A DNA stretch of 64,000 bases from JAYFNU01 sp964460755 (GTDB taxonomy: Bacteria > Bacillota > Clostridia > Oscillospirales > Ruminococcaceae), in assembly GCA_964460755.1 (NCBI GenBank), contig CAYWQL010000008.1, forward strand, positions 1 to 64,000, given 5' to 3'. A program made the position numbers and the translations under genes. The notes beneath the pieces were generated by a model. It ran no database searches. It was given only the letters and a program-made list of their open reading frames with translations, and was not told where the DNA came from. Position 1 is the stretch's first letter. Each line of letters starts with the position of its first letter. Positions 9,068 through 16,534 of the stretch are shown one piece after another.

Positions 9068-9879
9068 ACCAGCATACCCTCCATTTCCTCGTCGTCAAAG
9101 CGGTTGGCAATACTCATACACAAAAGCACGATTACCATAAGCACGAGCGCCATTGCCGAGCCCAAATGCGGGTTATAGGAATTTCCGAGGAACTGCATTT
9201 CGATGAGGTCACCGATAAGAATATTGTTTCCGCCGCCGAGCATTCTTGAAATGATAAAGGTACTTATCGACGGCACGAAAACCATCGTTATTCCCGTCAT
9301 AATTCCCGGAACCGAAAGCGGAAGAATAACCTTTGACGTGACCTTCCACATATTCGCACCCAAATCCTGCGCCGCCTCGATAACCGAATTATCTATCTTT
9401 GTCATAACCGAATACAGCGGCAAAATCATAAAGGGAAGATAATTATATACCATTCCGAGCACTACCGCGCCCTGGGTATTTATCATCTGAAACGGTCCAA
9501 GACCGAACAGCCCCAAAAAGCGGTTGATTAAGCCGTTGTTTTCCAAAAGCGACATCCACGCGTAGGTTCGAAGCAAAAAATTCATCCACATGGGAAGCAT
9601 AATCAGCATCAGCATAAGGGTCTGGCGCGAGCCGCTGAGACGCGAAATAAAATAGGATAGCGGAAGCGCAAGGATAAGACAGATAAGCGTCGCGATAATC
9701 GCCAGCCAAATCGAACGTAAAAAGACCGTCGTATACTGACCGATGCCCGAAAGGTTCTCGGTTGTAGACGCGCCGCTCTTGTCGGTAAAGGCATAGTAGC
9801 CGACAAGCAAAAGGGGCGCGACAATAAACACGACCATCCATACAAGATAAGGAACGCTTGCGACCTTTGTTTTAAACAT
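9064..9879 (-). CDS. potB: Polyamine ABC transporter permease PotB
   Basis: Membrane permease of 271 residues, partner of PotC. About six helices are predicted, with the EAA loop EAAQDLGANMWKVTSKVI at about residues 168-185. The N-terminus (FKTKVASVPYLVWMVVFIVAPL) matches the usual PotB opening. The gene begins four bases after potA ends. All membrane and ATPase parts needed for an import complex are present and intact. Confidence 0.93.
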   Translation of the reverse strand: MFKTKVASVPYLVWMVVFIVAPLLLVGYYAFTDKSGASTTENLSGIGQYTTVFLRSIWLAIIATLICLILALPLSYFISRLSGSRQTLMLMLIMLPMWMNFLLRTYAWMSLLENNGLINRFLGLFGLGPFQMINTQGAVVLGMVYNYLPFMILPLYSVMTKIDNSVIEAAQDLGANMWKVTSKVILPLSVPGIMTGITMVFVPSISTFIISRMLGGGNNILIGDLIEMQFLGNSYNPHLGSAMALVLMVIVLLCMSIANRFDDEEMEGMLV

Positions 9880-9883
9880 CGCT

Positions 9884-10930
9884 TCAGTCCTCCATCTTTT
9901 TCATTATATGGATTTCCTCAGGGCCGATTTTCATTCCAATAAGCTGACCGGGTTCGGCGCTCCTGGTGGAATGGATTTTCCAATTAAAGCCTGCCTGTTC
10001 GACTATCATCTCAAAATGCACACCCTTGAAAACAACGCTCTTAACTATACCCGAAAGCTGTCCGCGCGCGGGCGACACGATTTCGATATCCTCGGGACGA
10101 ACGACGACTTGGACTATCTCGTTTTTACGGAAGCCCTCATCGACGCACTCAAACCTCTCTCCCGCAAAGGTGACGTCAAAATCCTTATGCATAATTCCGT
10201 CGATAATGTTGCTTTCGCCGATAAAGTCGGCGACAAAGGCGTTTTTGGGTTCGTTGTAAATATCCTGAGGCGAGCCGATTTGCTGTATGATTCCGCCGTT
10301 CATTACAACGACGGTATCCGACATAGTAAGCGCCTCTTCTTGGTCGTGGGTAACATAAATGAAAGTAATGTCAAGGCTTTGCTGGATACGCTTTAATTCG
10401 ACCTGCATATCCTTGCGAAGCTTCAAGTCGAGCGCGCCGAGCGGCTCGTCGAGAAGAAGTATGCGCGGCTCGTTGACAAGCGCCCTTGCGATAGCGACGC
10501 GCTGCTGCTGACCGCCAGACATGGCGGCGATATTGCGGGATTCAAACCCGCGAAGGTTGACGAGCTCAATCATCTCCGCTACCTTCATTTTGATTTCGTT
10601 TTCCGGCACCTTTTTTAGTCTTAAACCAAATGCGACGTTTTCGAAAACGTTGAGATGCGGAAACAGCGCGTATCTCTGGAAAACGGTATTAACCTCCCGC
10701 TTATATGGCGGAAGCGCGGTAATATCCTTTCCATCAAAAAACACCCTGCCGCTATCGGGGGTTAAAAAGCCTCCAATTATGCGCAGAGTTGTCGTCTTTC
10801 CACAGCCCGACGGTCCGAGAAGAGTAACGAACTCCTCGTCGTGAATGTCAAGGCTTAAATTGTCGAGCACCGTTTCTCCGTCGAACGCGACGGAGCAACC
10901 GTCAATTCTAACAAGCACATTGTTTTCCAT
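9884..10930 (-). CDS. potA: Polyamine ABC transporter ATPase PotA
   Basis: ATPase of 348 residues that drives the PotBC permease. Walker A is GPSGCGKTT (about residues 38-46), the signature is MSGGQQQRVAIARAL, Walker B is ILLLDEPLGALD, and the switch His is in YVTHDQEEAL. The C-terminal third (about 235-348) is the TOBE/OB regulatory domain typical of PotA/MalK, with VVRPEDIEI. It is the first gene of the operon. Its SD lies in a stem that could hide it (see leader). Promoter, leader and four genes form one unit. Confidence 0.94.
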   Translation of the reverse strand: MENNVLVRIDGCSVAFDGETVLDNLSLDIHDEEFVTLLGPSGCGKTTTLRIIGGFLTPDSGRVFFDGKDITALPPYKREVNTVFQRYALFPHLNVFENVAFGLRLKKVPENEIKMKVAEMIELVNLRGFESRNIAAMSGGQQQRVAIARALVNEPRILLLDEPLGALDLKLRKDMQVELKRIQQSLDITFIYVTHDQEEALTMSDTVVVMNGGIIQQIGSPQDIYNEPKNAFVADFIGESNIIDGIMHKDFDVTFAGERFECVDEGFRKNEIVQVVVRPEDIEIVSPARGQLSGIVKSVVFKGVHFEMIVEQAGFNWKIHSTRSAEPGQLIGMKIGPEEIHIMKKMED

Positions 10931-11065
10931 ATCGAAAACACACCCCTTTGCGGTTATTTTTGCTCTCGCCTTTAGACGAGCGATAACGACTCAAAGCCAC
11001 CCCGCAAAAGGTTTGTTACACCAAGAATATCTCGGCTTCAGCGGCTCTCGTGATTATCGGGTTTC
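10931..11065 (-). promoter_or_regulatory. Structured 5' leader of potABCD, SD sequestered
   Basis: About 155 bases separate the predicted start of transcription from the potA ATG. On the minus strand, CCTTTTGCGG (11002-11011) can pair over 10 bases with CCGCAAAGGG (10944-10953), which contains the potA ribosome binding site. A smaller hairpin lies between the arms. I do not recognise a known riboswitch class. This is the bulk of the only gene-free stretch over 300 bases (10931-11360); the rest holds the promoter, an inverted repeat, AT-rich DNA and a terminator. Confidence 0.5.
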
Positions 11066-11085
11066 TTGTCGAAGTTTTACGACAA
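11066..11085 (-). promoter_or_regulatory. Inverted repeat at pot transcription start
   Basis: TTGTCG at 11066-11071 and CGACAA at 11080-11085 form a perfect 6-base inverted repeat with an 8-base spacer. It lies directly downstream of the pot -10 box, at about +1 to +20. That position suits a repressor operator or the first hairpin of the leader RNA. The regulator is not identifiable here. Confidence 0.4.
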
Positions 11086-11092
11086 TATCAAT

Positions 11093-11121
11093 AATATATA
11101 TTCCTTTTAGTGTTTTGTCAA
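11093..11121 (-). promoter_or_regulatory. Promoter of potABCD
   Basis: Read on the minus strand, TTGACA (11116-11121) is followed after 17 bases by TATATT (11093-11098). The match to the SigA consensus is near perfect. Transcription would start near 11086. Confidence 0.8.
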
Positions 11122-11323
11122 CATATATTAAATTCTTTTATTATTTCGAATATTTCTCAATTTGCCCCAACCTGTCGGGCTCAATTACATCAATGCTCAC
11201 TTATGCTTTCAAACGCTTGCGTTTTCTTTAAAATGCTCATTTTTTTCTTGGCGTTTTGTTTTGTAAAACATCAATAAATAACCGTATGCGGCACCGCGAA
11301 AAATTTATATATTATGATATACG

Positions 11324-11348
11324 AAAAAACGCCCGTTTTTGACGGGCG
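11324..11348 (-). terminator. Terminator of prfB-queT
   Basis: On the minus strand a CGCCCG/CGGGCG stem (11330-11335 and 11343-11348) with a 7-base loop is followed by six T. It lies 13 bases after the queT stop. Confidence 0.8.
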
Positions 11349-11360
11349 AAAGGGGTTTTA

Positions 11361-11894
11361 TCATATTTCTTCCAATATTTTGGACACCTTGGTTCTTTCG
11401 AGGGTTTTGACGAGCAAAACTCCCAATATCATGCAGCTTATCGCTTCACCGAGGGCGACAGCCCCCGCCATACCGAGAAAAACGATAAAACTCGAATGTT
11501 CGGGCATAGTAAAAAAGAAAAGCTCGAAGCCGATGAACAGTCCGTTGATAATTACGGGCGGTATGCTTGAGGGTATAGCCAAGCCCGCCCAGCGAACCCG
11601 ACCGAGCCACGCCGTCGCAATCGCCGCAAAAAGCGTCGCCCCCGTTCCGATAACAACATCGGCTATACCGAGCACATTCGCCCCCATTGACATTCCGATA
11701 AGGTTTGTAAGAAAACATCCGAGCGTAACTCCCCAAATGGCGCAGGGATTAAAAACGCAAAGCATAGTGAGCGTTTCCGCGACCCGCACTTGCACCTGAC
11801 CGAAGGATATCGGCGCGAGGGCGAGACTCACGGCGGTGTAGGTCGCGGCGATAATTGCCGTCGCCGCCATTCGTTTAATGCGTTTATCTCTCAT
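11361..11894 (-). CDS. queT: ECF transporter S component, QueT family
   Basis: Small integral membrane substrate-binding subunit, 177 residues, of an energy-coupling-factor transporter. The family is thought to import queuosine precursors. The N-terminal ATAIIAATYTAVSLALAPI followed by FGQVQVRVAETLT fits QueT closely, and five to six hydrophobic segments are present. It needs the shared EcfA1-EcfA2-EcfT module, encoded in this window at 46.4-49.0 kb. The start codon overlaps the prfB stop (TAATG). No preQ1 aptamer was seen before it, so it is probably expressed with prfB. Specificity is inferred from family resemblance. Confidence 0.85.
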   Translation of the reverse strand: MRDKRIKRMAATAIIAATYTAVSLALAPISFGQVQVRVAETLTMLCVFNPCAIWGVTLGCFLTNLIGMSMGANVLGIADVVIGTGATLFAAIATAWLGRVRWAGLAIPSSIPPVIINGLFIGFELFFFTMPEHSSFIVFLGMAGAVALGEAISCMILGVLLVKTLERTKVSKILEEI

Positions 11895-13009
11895 TACTCG
11901 TTGCTTTCCCTGCTTTTCATTACAAGATAGGCGTTAATAAAGCCGTCGAGGTCGCCGTCCATAACGGCGTTGACGTTGCCCATTTCAAAGCCGGAGCGGT
12001 GGTCTTTGACAAGGGTATACGGCATAAAGACATAGCTTCTTATCTGTGAGCCCCAGCCGATTTCCATCTGGTTGCCCTTTATGTCGTCTATCTTATCAAG
12101 GTGCTCCTGCTCCTTGATTTTCATAAGCTTTGATTTTAGCATCTTCATAGCGACGTCGCGGTTTTGGAACTGGCTTCGTTCGTTTTGACACTGCACGACG
12201 ATTCCCGTTGGAATATGGGTTATACGAATAGCGGATTCGGTCTTGTTTACGTGCTGTCCCCCCGCTCCGCTTGAGCGATAGGTGTCGACCTTAAGGTCCT
12301 CGTCGCGTATGTCTATGTCAATATCGTCACCGATTTCGGGCATAACCTCAAGGGACGCGAAGGAGGTGTGCCGCCGACCTGAAGCGTCGAAGGGAGACAC
12401 GCGCACAAGGCGATGAACGCCGTTTTCCGCCTTTAAATATCCATAGGCATTATGACCCTCGATAAGCACCGACGCGCTCTTTAAGCCCGCCTCCTCGCCG
12501 TCAAGGTAGTCGAGCGTCTTGACCTTAAAGCCGTGTGAGGCTCCGTAGCGGCAATACATACGATAGAGCATCTCCGCCCAGTCCTGCGCCTCGGTTCCGC
12601 CCGCGCCCGCATGAAAGGTGAGTATGGCGTTGTTCTTGTCGTATTCCCCTGTAAGAAGGGTGGCAAGCTTTTGCTTCTCGACAAGGATTTCAAGGCTTTT
12701 TATCTCGGCTTCGATTTCTTCCGTCATCGTTTCGTCATCGGCTTCAACGGCGATTTCAACGAGCGTCTGCGCATCGTCAAGCTTCGATTTCAGCTCCTTT
12801 GCGTCGGCAAGCTTTGCCTTCAGCGCGCTTTGCCGCGAAAGGACGTCCTTGGTCTTTTCGGGAGCGTTCCAAAATTCCGTAGAAGATGTTAATTCCTCTA
12901 TTTCGGCGAGTTCCTTATTTACGCTCTCGATATTAAAAGCTTTTATAATTTCCTCAATCTCTGTGCGCGCCGCGTCTATTCTTTGGTTATATTCGTCAAC
13001 TATAATCAT
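11894..13009 (-). CDS. prfB: Peptide chain release factor 2
   Basis: Translation termination factor for UGA and UAA, 371 residues. The anticodon-like tripeptide region is RVSPFDASGRRHTS (SPF motif) and the catalytic loop is GAGGQHVNKTESAIR (GGQ). In most bacteria prfB is split by a UGA near codon 25 and needs a programmed +1 shift. Here the reading frame is continuous from MIIVDEYNQR through that region and has full length, so this autoregulation is absent. A SigA-type promoter lies 30-60 bases upstream, and queT follows with a 1-base overlap. Confidence 0.96.
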   Translation of the reverse strand: MIIVDEYNQRIDAARTEIEEIIKAFNIESVNKELAEIEELTSSTEFWNAPEKTKDVLSRQSALKAKLADAKELKSKLDDAQTLVEIAVEADDETMTEEIEAEIKSLEILVEKQKLATLLTGEYDKNNAILTFHAGAGGTEAQDWAEMLYRMYCRYGASHGFKVKTLDYLDGEEAGLKSASVLIEGHNAYGYLKAENGVHRLVRVSPFDASGRRHTSFASLEVMPEIGDDIDIDIRDEDLKVDTYRSSGAGGQHVNKTESAIRITHIPTGIVVQCQNERSQFQNRDVAMKMLKSKLMKIKEQEHLDKIDDIKGNQMEIGWGSQIRSYVFMPYTLVKDHRSGFEMGNVNAVMDGDLDGFINAYLVMKSRESNE

Positions 13010-13041
13010 TTTTCATTTCCTATCAGTTTTGTGTACCGATT

Positions 13042-13070
13042 ATTATACACAATGCCGTTAAAAAAATCAA
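13042..13070 (-). promoter_or_regulatory. Promoter of prfB-queT
   Basis: On the minus strand, TTGATT (13065-13070), 17 bases, then TATAAT (13042-13047), 33 bases before the prfB start. Confidence 0.75.
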
Positions 13071-13103
13071 AGTTATTTGTTTTTGTTTTTGTAACATTTA
13101 TGC

Positions 13104-13109
13104 TATAAT
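13104..13109 (+). promoter_or_regulatory. -10 box for zinc-ribbon membrane protein gene
   Basis: A consensus TATAAT sits 47 bases before the start at 13157. The -35 region is T-rich (TTGTTT repeats) with non-ideal spacing, so only the -10 element is claimed. Confidence 0.45.
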
Positions 13110-13156
13110 ATAGATTAAATGCAATATAAATCGACTTATTTTCCGAAAGGATTGTT

Positions 13157-14053
13157 ATGTTTAGATACGAAGGAACGGTTTGTCCGTATTGTAAAAAAGA
13201 ATTGCACGAAACCGATACAATCGCCGTTTGCCCCGATTGCGGTACGCCCCACCACCGCGAATGCTACCTTGAGCATAAGGAATGCGCCAACACCGCCAAG
13301 CACGCGGAGGGCTTCGAATGGGTGCCGGACAAAATGTCGGTATCTCACGAGGAAGCTTCGGCTGTCTGTCCGCGCTGCGGGCGTGAAACCAACGCCGAGG
13401 GAAAATTCTGCAACTACTGCGGATATGAATACAACGCGAGCGTCGGCGAGCAGGACGAAAGCCTCGGCGACAAGCTTTTCCGCATTGAAAACGACGGTGC
13501 AGAGCCCATAAAGTCTACCGACACGATTGACGACGTGGTCGTAAAGGACTGGGCGACCTATATAGGCCCGAGCGCGAACTACTATCTCTTTTATTTTAAA
13601 ATGCAGCTTGAAACGGGAAGAAAGTATGCCTTCACGATAAGCGCAATGCTCTTTCCCCCGGTCTATTTTCTATACAGAAAGGTCTGGTGGCTCGCGGCGG
13701 TTTCCTTTGTCGTTCAGATACTTCTTAACGCCCCTGCCTTCGCGGCAGATTATCTTGTTTCTCTTGGGTTTTCAAGCATACTTGTCGACAACATCTCGCT
13801 CGTCTGTTCGGGCGCGCTCTTTTTGTTTCGCGCGCTGTGCGGATTCTTCGCGATATATATTTACAGACAATCCGCCAAACGGCAGATACAAAGAATTAAA
13901 ACGTCCTCCTCAAGCGACGAGGATTTTCACGAAAAGCTTGCGAAAAAGGCAGGTCCAAGCCTTATCGCCGTTCAGATTTTTTTCCTTCTTCTTTCGGTGA
14001 TAGCGGTCATTTTTTATAAGGAACTCGCGGCATTTTTTAATTTGACATTATAA
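13157..14053 (+). CDS. RING-like/zinc-ribbon membrane protein
   Basis: A 298-residue protein of unknown function. Residues 1-45 hold a RING-type metal-binding pattern (CPYC, CPDC, then HH and CYLEH), resembling the prokaryotic RING finger proteins. A second zinc ribbon, CPRC and CNYC, lies at about 70-90. After an acidic linker the C-terminal half has about four hydrophobic helices, similar to DUF2628-type membrane proteins. The cysteine modules are probably cytoplasmic. The SD (GAAAGGA) is well placed. It is probably monocistronic, because the rpsF promoter overlaps its stop codon. A ubiquitin-ligase role cannot be assumed from the fold alone. Confidence 0.75.
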   Translation: MFRYEGTVCPYCKKELHETDTIAVCPDCGTPHHRECYLEHKECANTAKHAEGFEWVPDKMSVSHEEASAVCPRCGRETNAEGKFCNYCGYEYNASVGEQDESLGDKLFRIENDGAEPIKSTDTIDDVVVKDWATYIGPSANYYLFYFKMQLETGRKYAFTISAMLFPPVYFLYRKVWWLAAVSFVVQILLNAPAFAADYLVSLGFSSILVDNISLVCSGALFLFRALCGFFAIYIYRQSAKRQIQRIKTSSSSDEDFHEKLAKKAGPSLIAVQIFFLLLSVIAVIFYKELAAFFNLTL

Positions 14054-14070
14054 AGTTATACTGATATAAT
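14042..14070 (+). promoter_or_regulatory. Consensus promoter of rpsF operon
   Basis: TTGACA (14042-14047), 17 bases, TATAAT (14065-14070): a perfect SigA consensus. It overlaps the last codons and stop of the upstream gene. Transcription would start near 14077. Confidence 0.9.
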
Positions 14071-14076
14071 GTATAA

Positions 14077-14148
14077 GCTTTGTGCCGCTGAAGGCACAAA
14101 TCCTTGCCCGCGAAAGCGGGCCTTAAGTCCAAAAGGAGGTGCAAAATA
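14077..14148 (+). promoter_or_regulatory. rpsF leader, possible S6:S18 autoregulatory RNA
   Basis: The leader holds two hairpins: GTGCC/GGCAC around a loop that starts with G, and CCCGC-GAAA-GCGGG. A perfect AAGGAGGTG ribosome site follows. Leaders at this place in many bacteria bind the S6:S18 dimer through a CCG-containing motif, and GTGCCG is present here. I could not confirm the full consensus, so the regulatory role is inferred from position. Confidence 0.4.
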
Positions 14149-14436
14149 ATGTCTGAAAGTTACGAAACCATTATGGTGCTCAACACGAAGCTTGACGAGG
14201 ACGCGACAAAGGCTCTTATCGAGAAGTTCACAAGCCTTATCGACGCGAACGGAAAAGTTGAATCGGTTGACGAGTGGGGTAAGAAGAGATTAGCTTATGA
14301 GATTATGGACGAAACCGAAGGTTACTATGTCCTTGTCAATTTCACAAGCGAAGGCGAGTTCATAAAAGAGCTTGACCGTATCTACAAAATTACCGACGGC
14401 GTACTTCGTTCGATTATTGTTCGTAAGTCCGCGTAG
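14149..14436 (+). CDS. rpsF: Ribosomal protein S6
   Basis: Small-subunit protein of 95 residues that binds the central domain of 16S rRNA with S18. MSESYETIMVLNTKLDE and VDEWGKKRLAYEI are typical S6 blocks. The frame is open 15 codons further upstream, but ATG 14149 is 8 bases after AAGGAGGTG and gives the normal N-terminus. It is first in the rpsF-ssb-rpsR operon. Confidence 0.96.
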   Translation: MSESYETIMVLNTKLDEDATKALIEKFTSLIDANGKVESVDEWGKKRLAYEIMDETEGYYVLVNFTSEGEFIKELDRIYKITDGVLRSIIVRKSA

Positions 14437-14460
14437 TCACAAAAGCAGGAGGACGATAAA

Positions 14461-14907
14461 ATGTTAAATCAAGTAGCGCTTATGGGGCGTCTTACAGCAG
14501 ACCCCGAGCTGCGTCATACTCCGTCCGATATTGCGGTAACGACCTTTACGTTAGCCGTAAACCGCTCCTATGTCAAACAGGGCGCGGAACGCCAGACCGA
14601 CTTTATTGATATCGTCGCTTGGCGCAATACTGCCGATTTTATCTGCCGCTACTTCAAAAAAGGTCAGATGATGGCGGTAGAGGGTTCTATCCAAACGAGA
14701 ACCTACACCGATAAAGAAGGAAAAAACCGCAAGGCTTTTGAAATCCTTGCGAACAACGTCTATTTCACCGAGAGCAAAAACCCCGGTTCGGCTCCGTCGG
14801 GAAGCTTTGAACAGCGCGCCGACCTGCCGATTGCCGAGGAAAGCTTTTCTGCGGGCGACAACGACGATTTCGCCGTTATCGACAACGACGAGGACCTTCC
14901 CTTCTAA
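14461..14907 (+). CDS. ssb: Single-stranded DNA-binding protein
   Basis: Homotetrameric ssDNA-binding protein, 148 residues. The OB fold covers about residues 1-105, with the usual MLNQVALMGRLTADPELR opening and FIDIVAW core. A flexible acidic tail ends in DEDLPF, the tip that recruits RecA loaders, PriA and other repair proteins. It sits between the two ribosomal protein genes, the standard arrangement in Bacillota. Confidence 0.96.
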   Translation: MLNQVALMGRLTADPELRHTPSDIAVTTFTLAVNRSYVKQGAERQTDFIDIVAWRNTADFICRYFKKGQMMAVEGSIQTRTYTDKEGKNRKAFEILANNVYFTESKNPGSAPSGSFEQRADLPIAEESFSAGDNDDFAVIDNDEDLPF

Positions 14908-14934
14908 TATTCTTTAAAATTAAGGAGTAACATA

Positions 14935-15255
14935 ATGGAACATACAGAAACAAGAGAGCCCGCCGAAAGAACCGAGCGTTCCGACCGCGGTCCTCGCAAC
15001 TATAACAATGGCGACCGTGGCGAGCGCGGCAACGGACCTCGTCCCCGCCGCAAAAAGGTATGCCAGTTCTGCGTCGACAGAGCCCTTAGCAACATCGACT
15101 ACAAGGACGTCGCACATCTTCGCAAGTTTATGTCCGAGCGTGCAAAGATAGTTCCCCGCCGCGTAACGGGAACCTGTGCGAAGCATCAGCGCGAGCTTAC
15201 AACGGCGATTAAAAGAGCACGTCAGGTAGCGCTTCTTCCGTACGTAAACGACTAA
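14935..15255 (+). CDS. rpsR: Ribosomal protein S18
   Basis: Partner of S6 on the 30S platform, 106 residues. The conserved core runs from KKVCQFC through DYKDVAHLRKFMSERAKI to RRVTGTCAKHQREL. The CxxC pair plus CxxH marks the zinc-binding form. The first 38 residues are an unusually long, charged extension rich in Arg, Glu and Gly. The last gene of the operon, it is followed by a strong terminator. Confidence 0.95.
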   Translation: MEHTETREPAERTERSDRGPRNYNNGDRGERGNGPRPRRKKVCQFCVDRALSNIDYKDVAHLRKFMSERAKIVPRRVTGTCAKHQRELTTAIKRARQVALLPYVND

Positions 15256-15267
15256 TTAAACACATTT

Positions 15268-15304
15268 AAAATCGGCGTAACCGAAAGGTTGCGCCGATTT
15301 TTTT
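15268..15304 (+). terminator. Terminator of rpsF-ssb-rpsR
   Basis: A long stem closed by a GAAA tetraloop (15268-15282 with 15287-15300, one G-T pair) is followed by a run of T. Confidence 0.9.
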
Positions 15305-15354
15305 GCTTTTTTATAATTGCTTAATTTCATACAAAAAAAGAAAAATATTTGATA

Positions 15355-15383
15355 TTGTAAAAAAAAGTTGAAAATTGTATACT
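15355..15383 (+). promoter_or_regulatory. Promoter of DUF4230 gene
   Basis: TTGTAA (15355-15360), 17 bases, TATACT (15378-15383), 28 bases before the start codon. Confidence 0.6.
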
Positions 15384-15411
15384 TATAATATTCTTATGGG
15401 AGGTGTGCGAC

Positions 15412-16473
15412 ATGAGCGAATATAACGAACAGGACAGAGAGGAACGTCTGCGCCGTGCAAGAGCTCTTGCCGACAGTCTTTTTTTAGACCCCTCCTTTAA
15501 CAGCGAGCACAAAAGCAGCTCGTCCTATACGCCAGCCAAAAAGAACAACGAGGAGCCGAAATACTCCTATATGGAAACCGAAGGCGGCGCGAGGGTTTTT
15601 CGTTCCAACCGAGCCGAACCGACGAGCGCGCCGCGCCAAAGCGGAGGCTATTCGCAAAGCGCAATGGCTTTGCTGGAGGAACGACGTTCGTCCTATTCCT
15701 CTCCCGTTGAAAAGCGCGTGCCGGTTGAGGACAGCTTTTTCGCGGACGACCGCGTAATAGACCATGCGTCTGATAAAAAAGAAAAGAAAAAAGGAATCAA
15801 AAGAAAGTTTCGCTTTTTCAGATTTCTTCTCGGTCTTATAAGTATTTTAGTCATTATCGTCGCGCTCGTTCTTCTTGTCGACAAGCTGACAAGCCTTGAC
15901 CTTGTTTCGAAAGCGGAGGAATATATGTACGAGCTGACGGGCGGCGTGGTTGTGCACGAGGTTGATTTTCAAAACGCCGTGCTCGGCGAATCGCGCAAAC
16001 AGCAAACCCTCGTCGTTTTTGAAAAGGACGTTGCGGTTGAGAGTCAGCTTTCCCAGTCGCTGTTAAATCTCGACGTTTTCACCAAAACCCAAAAAATACG
16101 CTCGCACGGTACGGGAAGCTACGCCATTGATATGCTTTCTATCGCGCCCGAGGACGTAACCGCCGACGAGGAATTAAAAACAGTCACGATTAAAATTCCA
16201 AAAGCGTATCTCTACGTCGCCAATTACGACGTCGCCAAAACCGAATACGAGGATACCGAAAACGGATTTCTCACCTTCGGGGATATAAAGCTTTCGCCCG
16301 AGGAGCAGACTGAATTTGAAACGGGCATAAGCGAATCGATAAAAAGCGCGCTTAACACTCCGTCCTGCTTTGATGAAGCGAACGCCTCCGCCATTGAATC
16401 GGTCAAGTCGATTTTCGAGCCGATAGTAAAATCGGTTTCCGAGGAATATACCGTCAAGGTCGAAATGAAATGA
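15412..16473 (+). CDS. DUF4230 membrane-anchored protein
   Basis: A 353-residue protein of unknown function. Residues 1-120 are polar, low in complexity and likely cytoplasmic. A single helix at about 132-153 follows a Lys/Arg-rich stretch (KKEKKKGIKRKFRFF). The outside part matches DUF4230: FEKDVAVES, then HGTGSYAIDM and VTIKIPKAYLYV. A GTG nine bases upstream at 15403 overlaps the SD GGGAGGTG, so ATG 15412 is preferred. It is a single gene with its own promoter, ending at a terminator shared with cysS. Confidence 0.8.
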   Translation: MSEYNEQDREERLRRARALADSLFLDPSFNSEHKSSSSYTPAKKNNEEPKYSYMETEGGARVFRSNRAEPTSAPRQSGGYSQSAMALLEERRSSYSSPVEKRVPVEDSFFADDRVIDHASDKKEKKKGIKRKFRFFRFLLGLISILVIIVALVLLVDKLTSLDLVSKAEEYMYELTGGVVVHEVDFQNAVLGESRKQQTLVVFEKDVAVESQLSQSLLNLDVFTKTQKIRSHGTGSYAIDMLSIAPEDVTADEELKTVTIKIPKAYLYVANYDVAKTEYEDTENGFLTFGDIKLSPEEQTEFETGISESIKSALNTPSCFDEANASAIESVKSIFEPIVKSVSEEYTVKVEMK

Positions 16474-16501
16474 TTTCGCCACGCTGAAGTAAACGCATAC
16501 T

Positions 16502-16530
16502 AAAAAGGCGCTCGAAGGAGCGCCTTTTTT
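16502..16530. terminator. Bidirectional terminator between DUF4230 gene and cysS
   Basis: AAAAAGGCGCTC and its complement GAGCGCCTTTTT flank a GAAG loop, with T runs on both strands. It serves both convergent units. Confidence 0.88.
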
Positions 16531-16534
16531 ACTG

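Noticed and set aside
10931..11092. Guanidine (ykkC) or other known riboswitch in the pot leader
   Set aside because: The conserved core blocks of these classes were not recognised; only the SD-pairing stem is supported.
12900..13009. Programmed frameshift site in prfB
   Set aside because: The frame is continuous; no in-frame UGA occurs near codon 25.
15403..15411. GTG at 15403 as start of the DUF4230 gene
   Set aside because: It overlaps the GGGAGGTG ribosome site; ATG 15412 has proper spacing.
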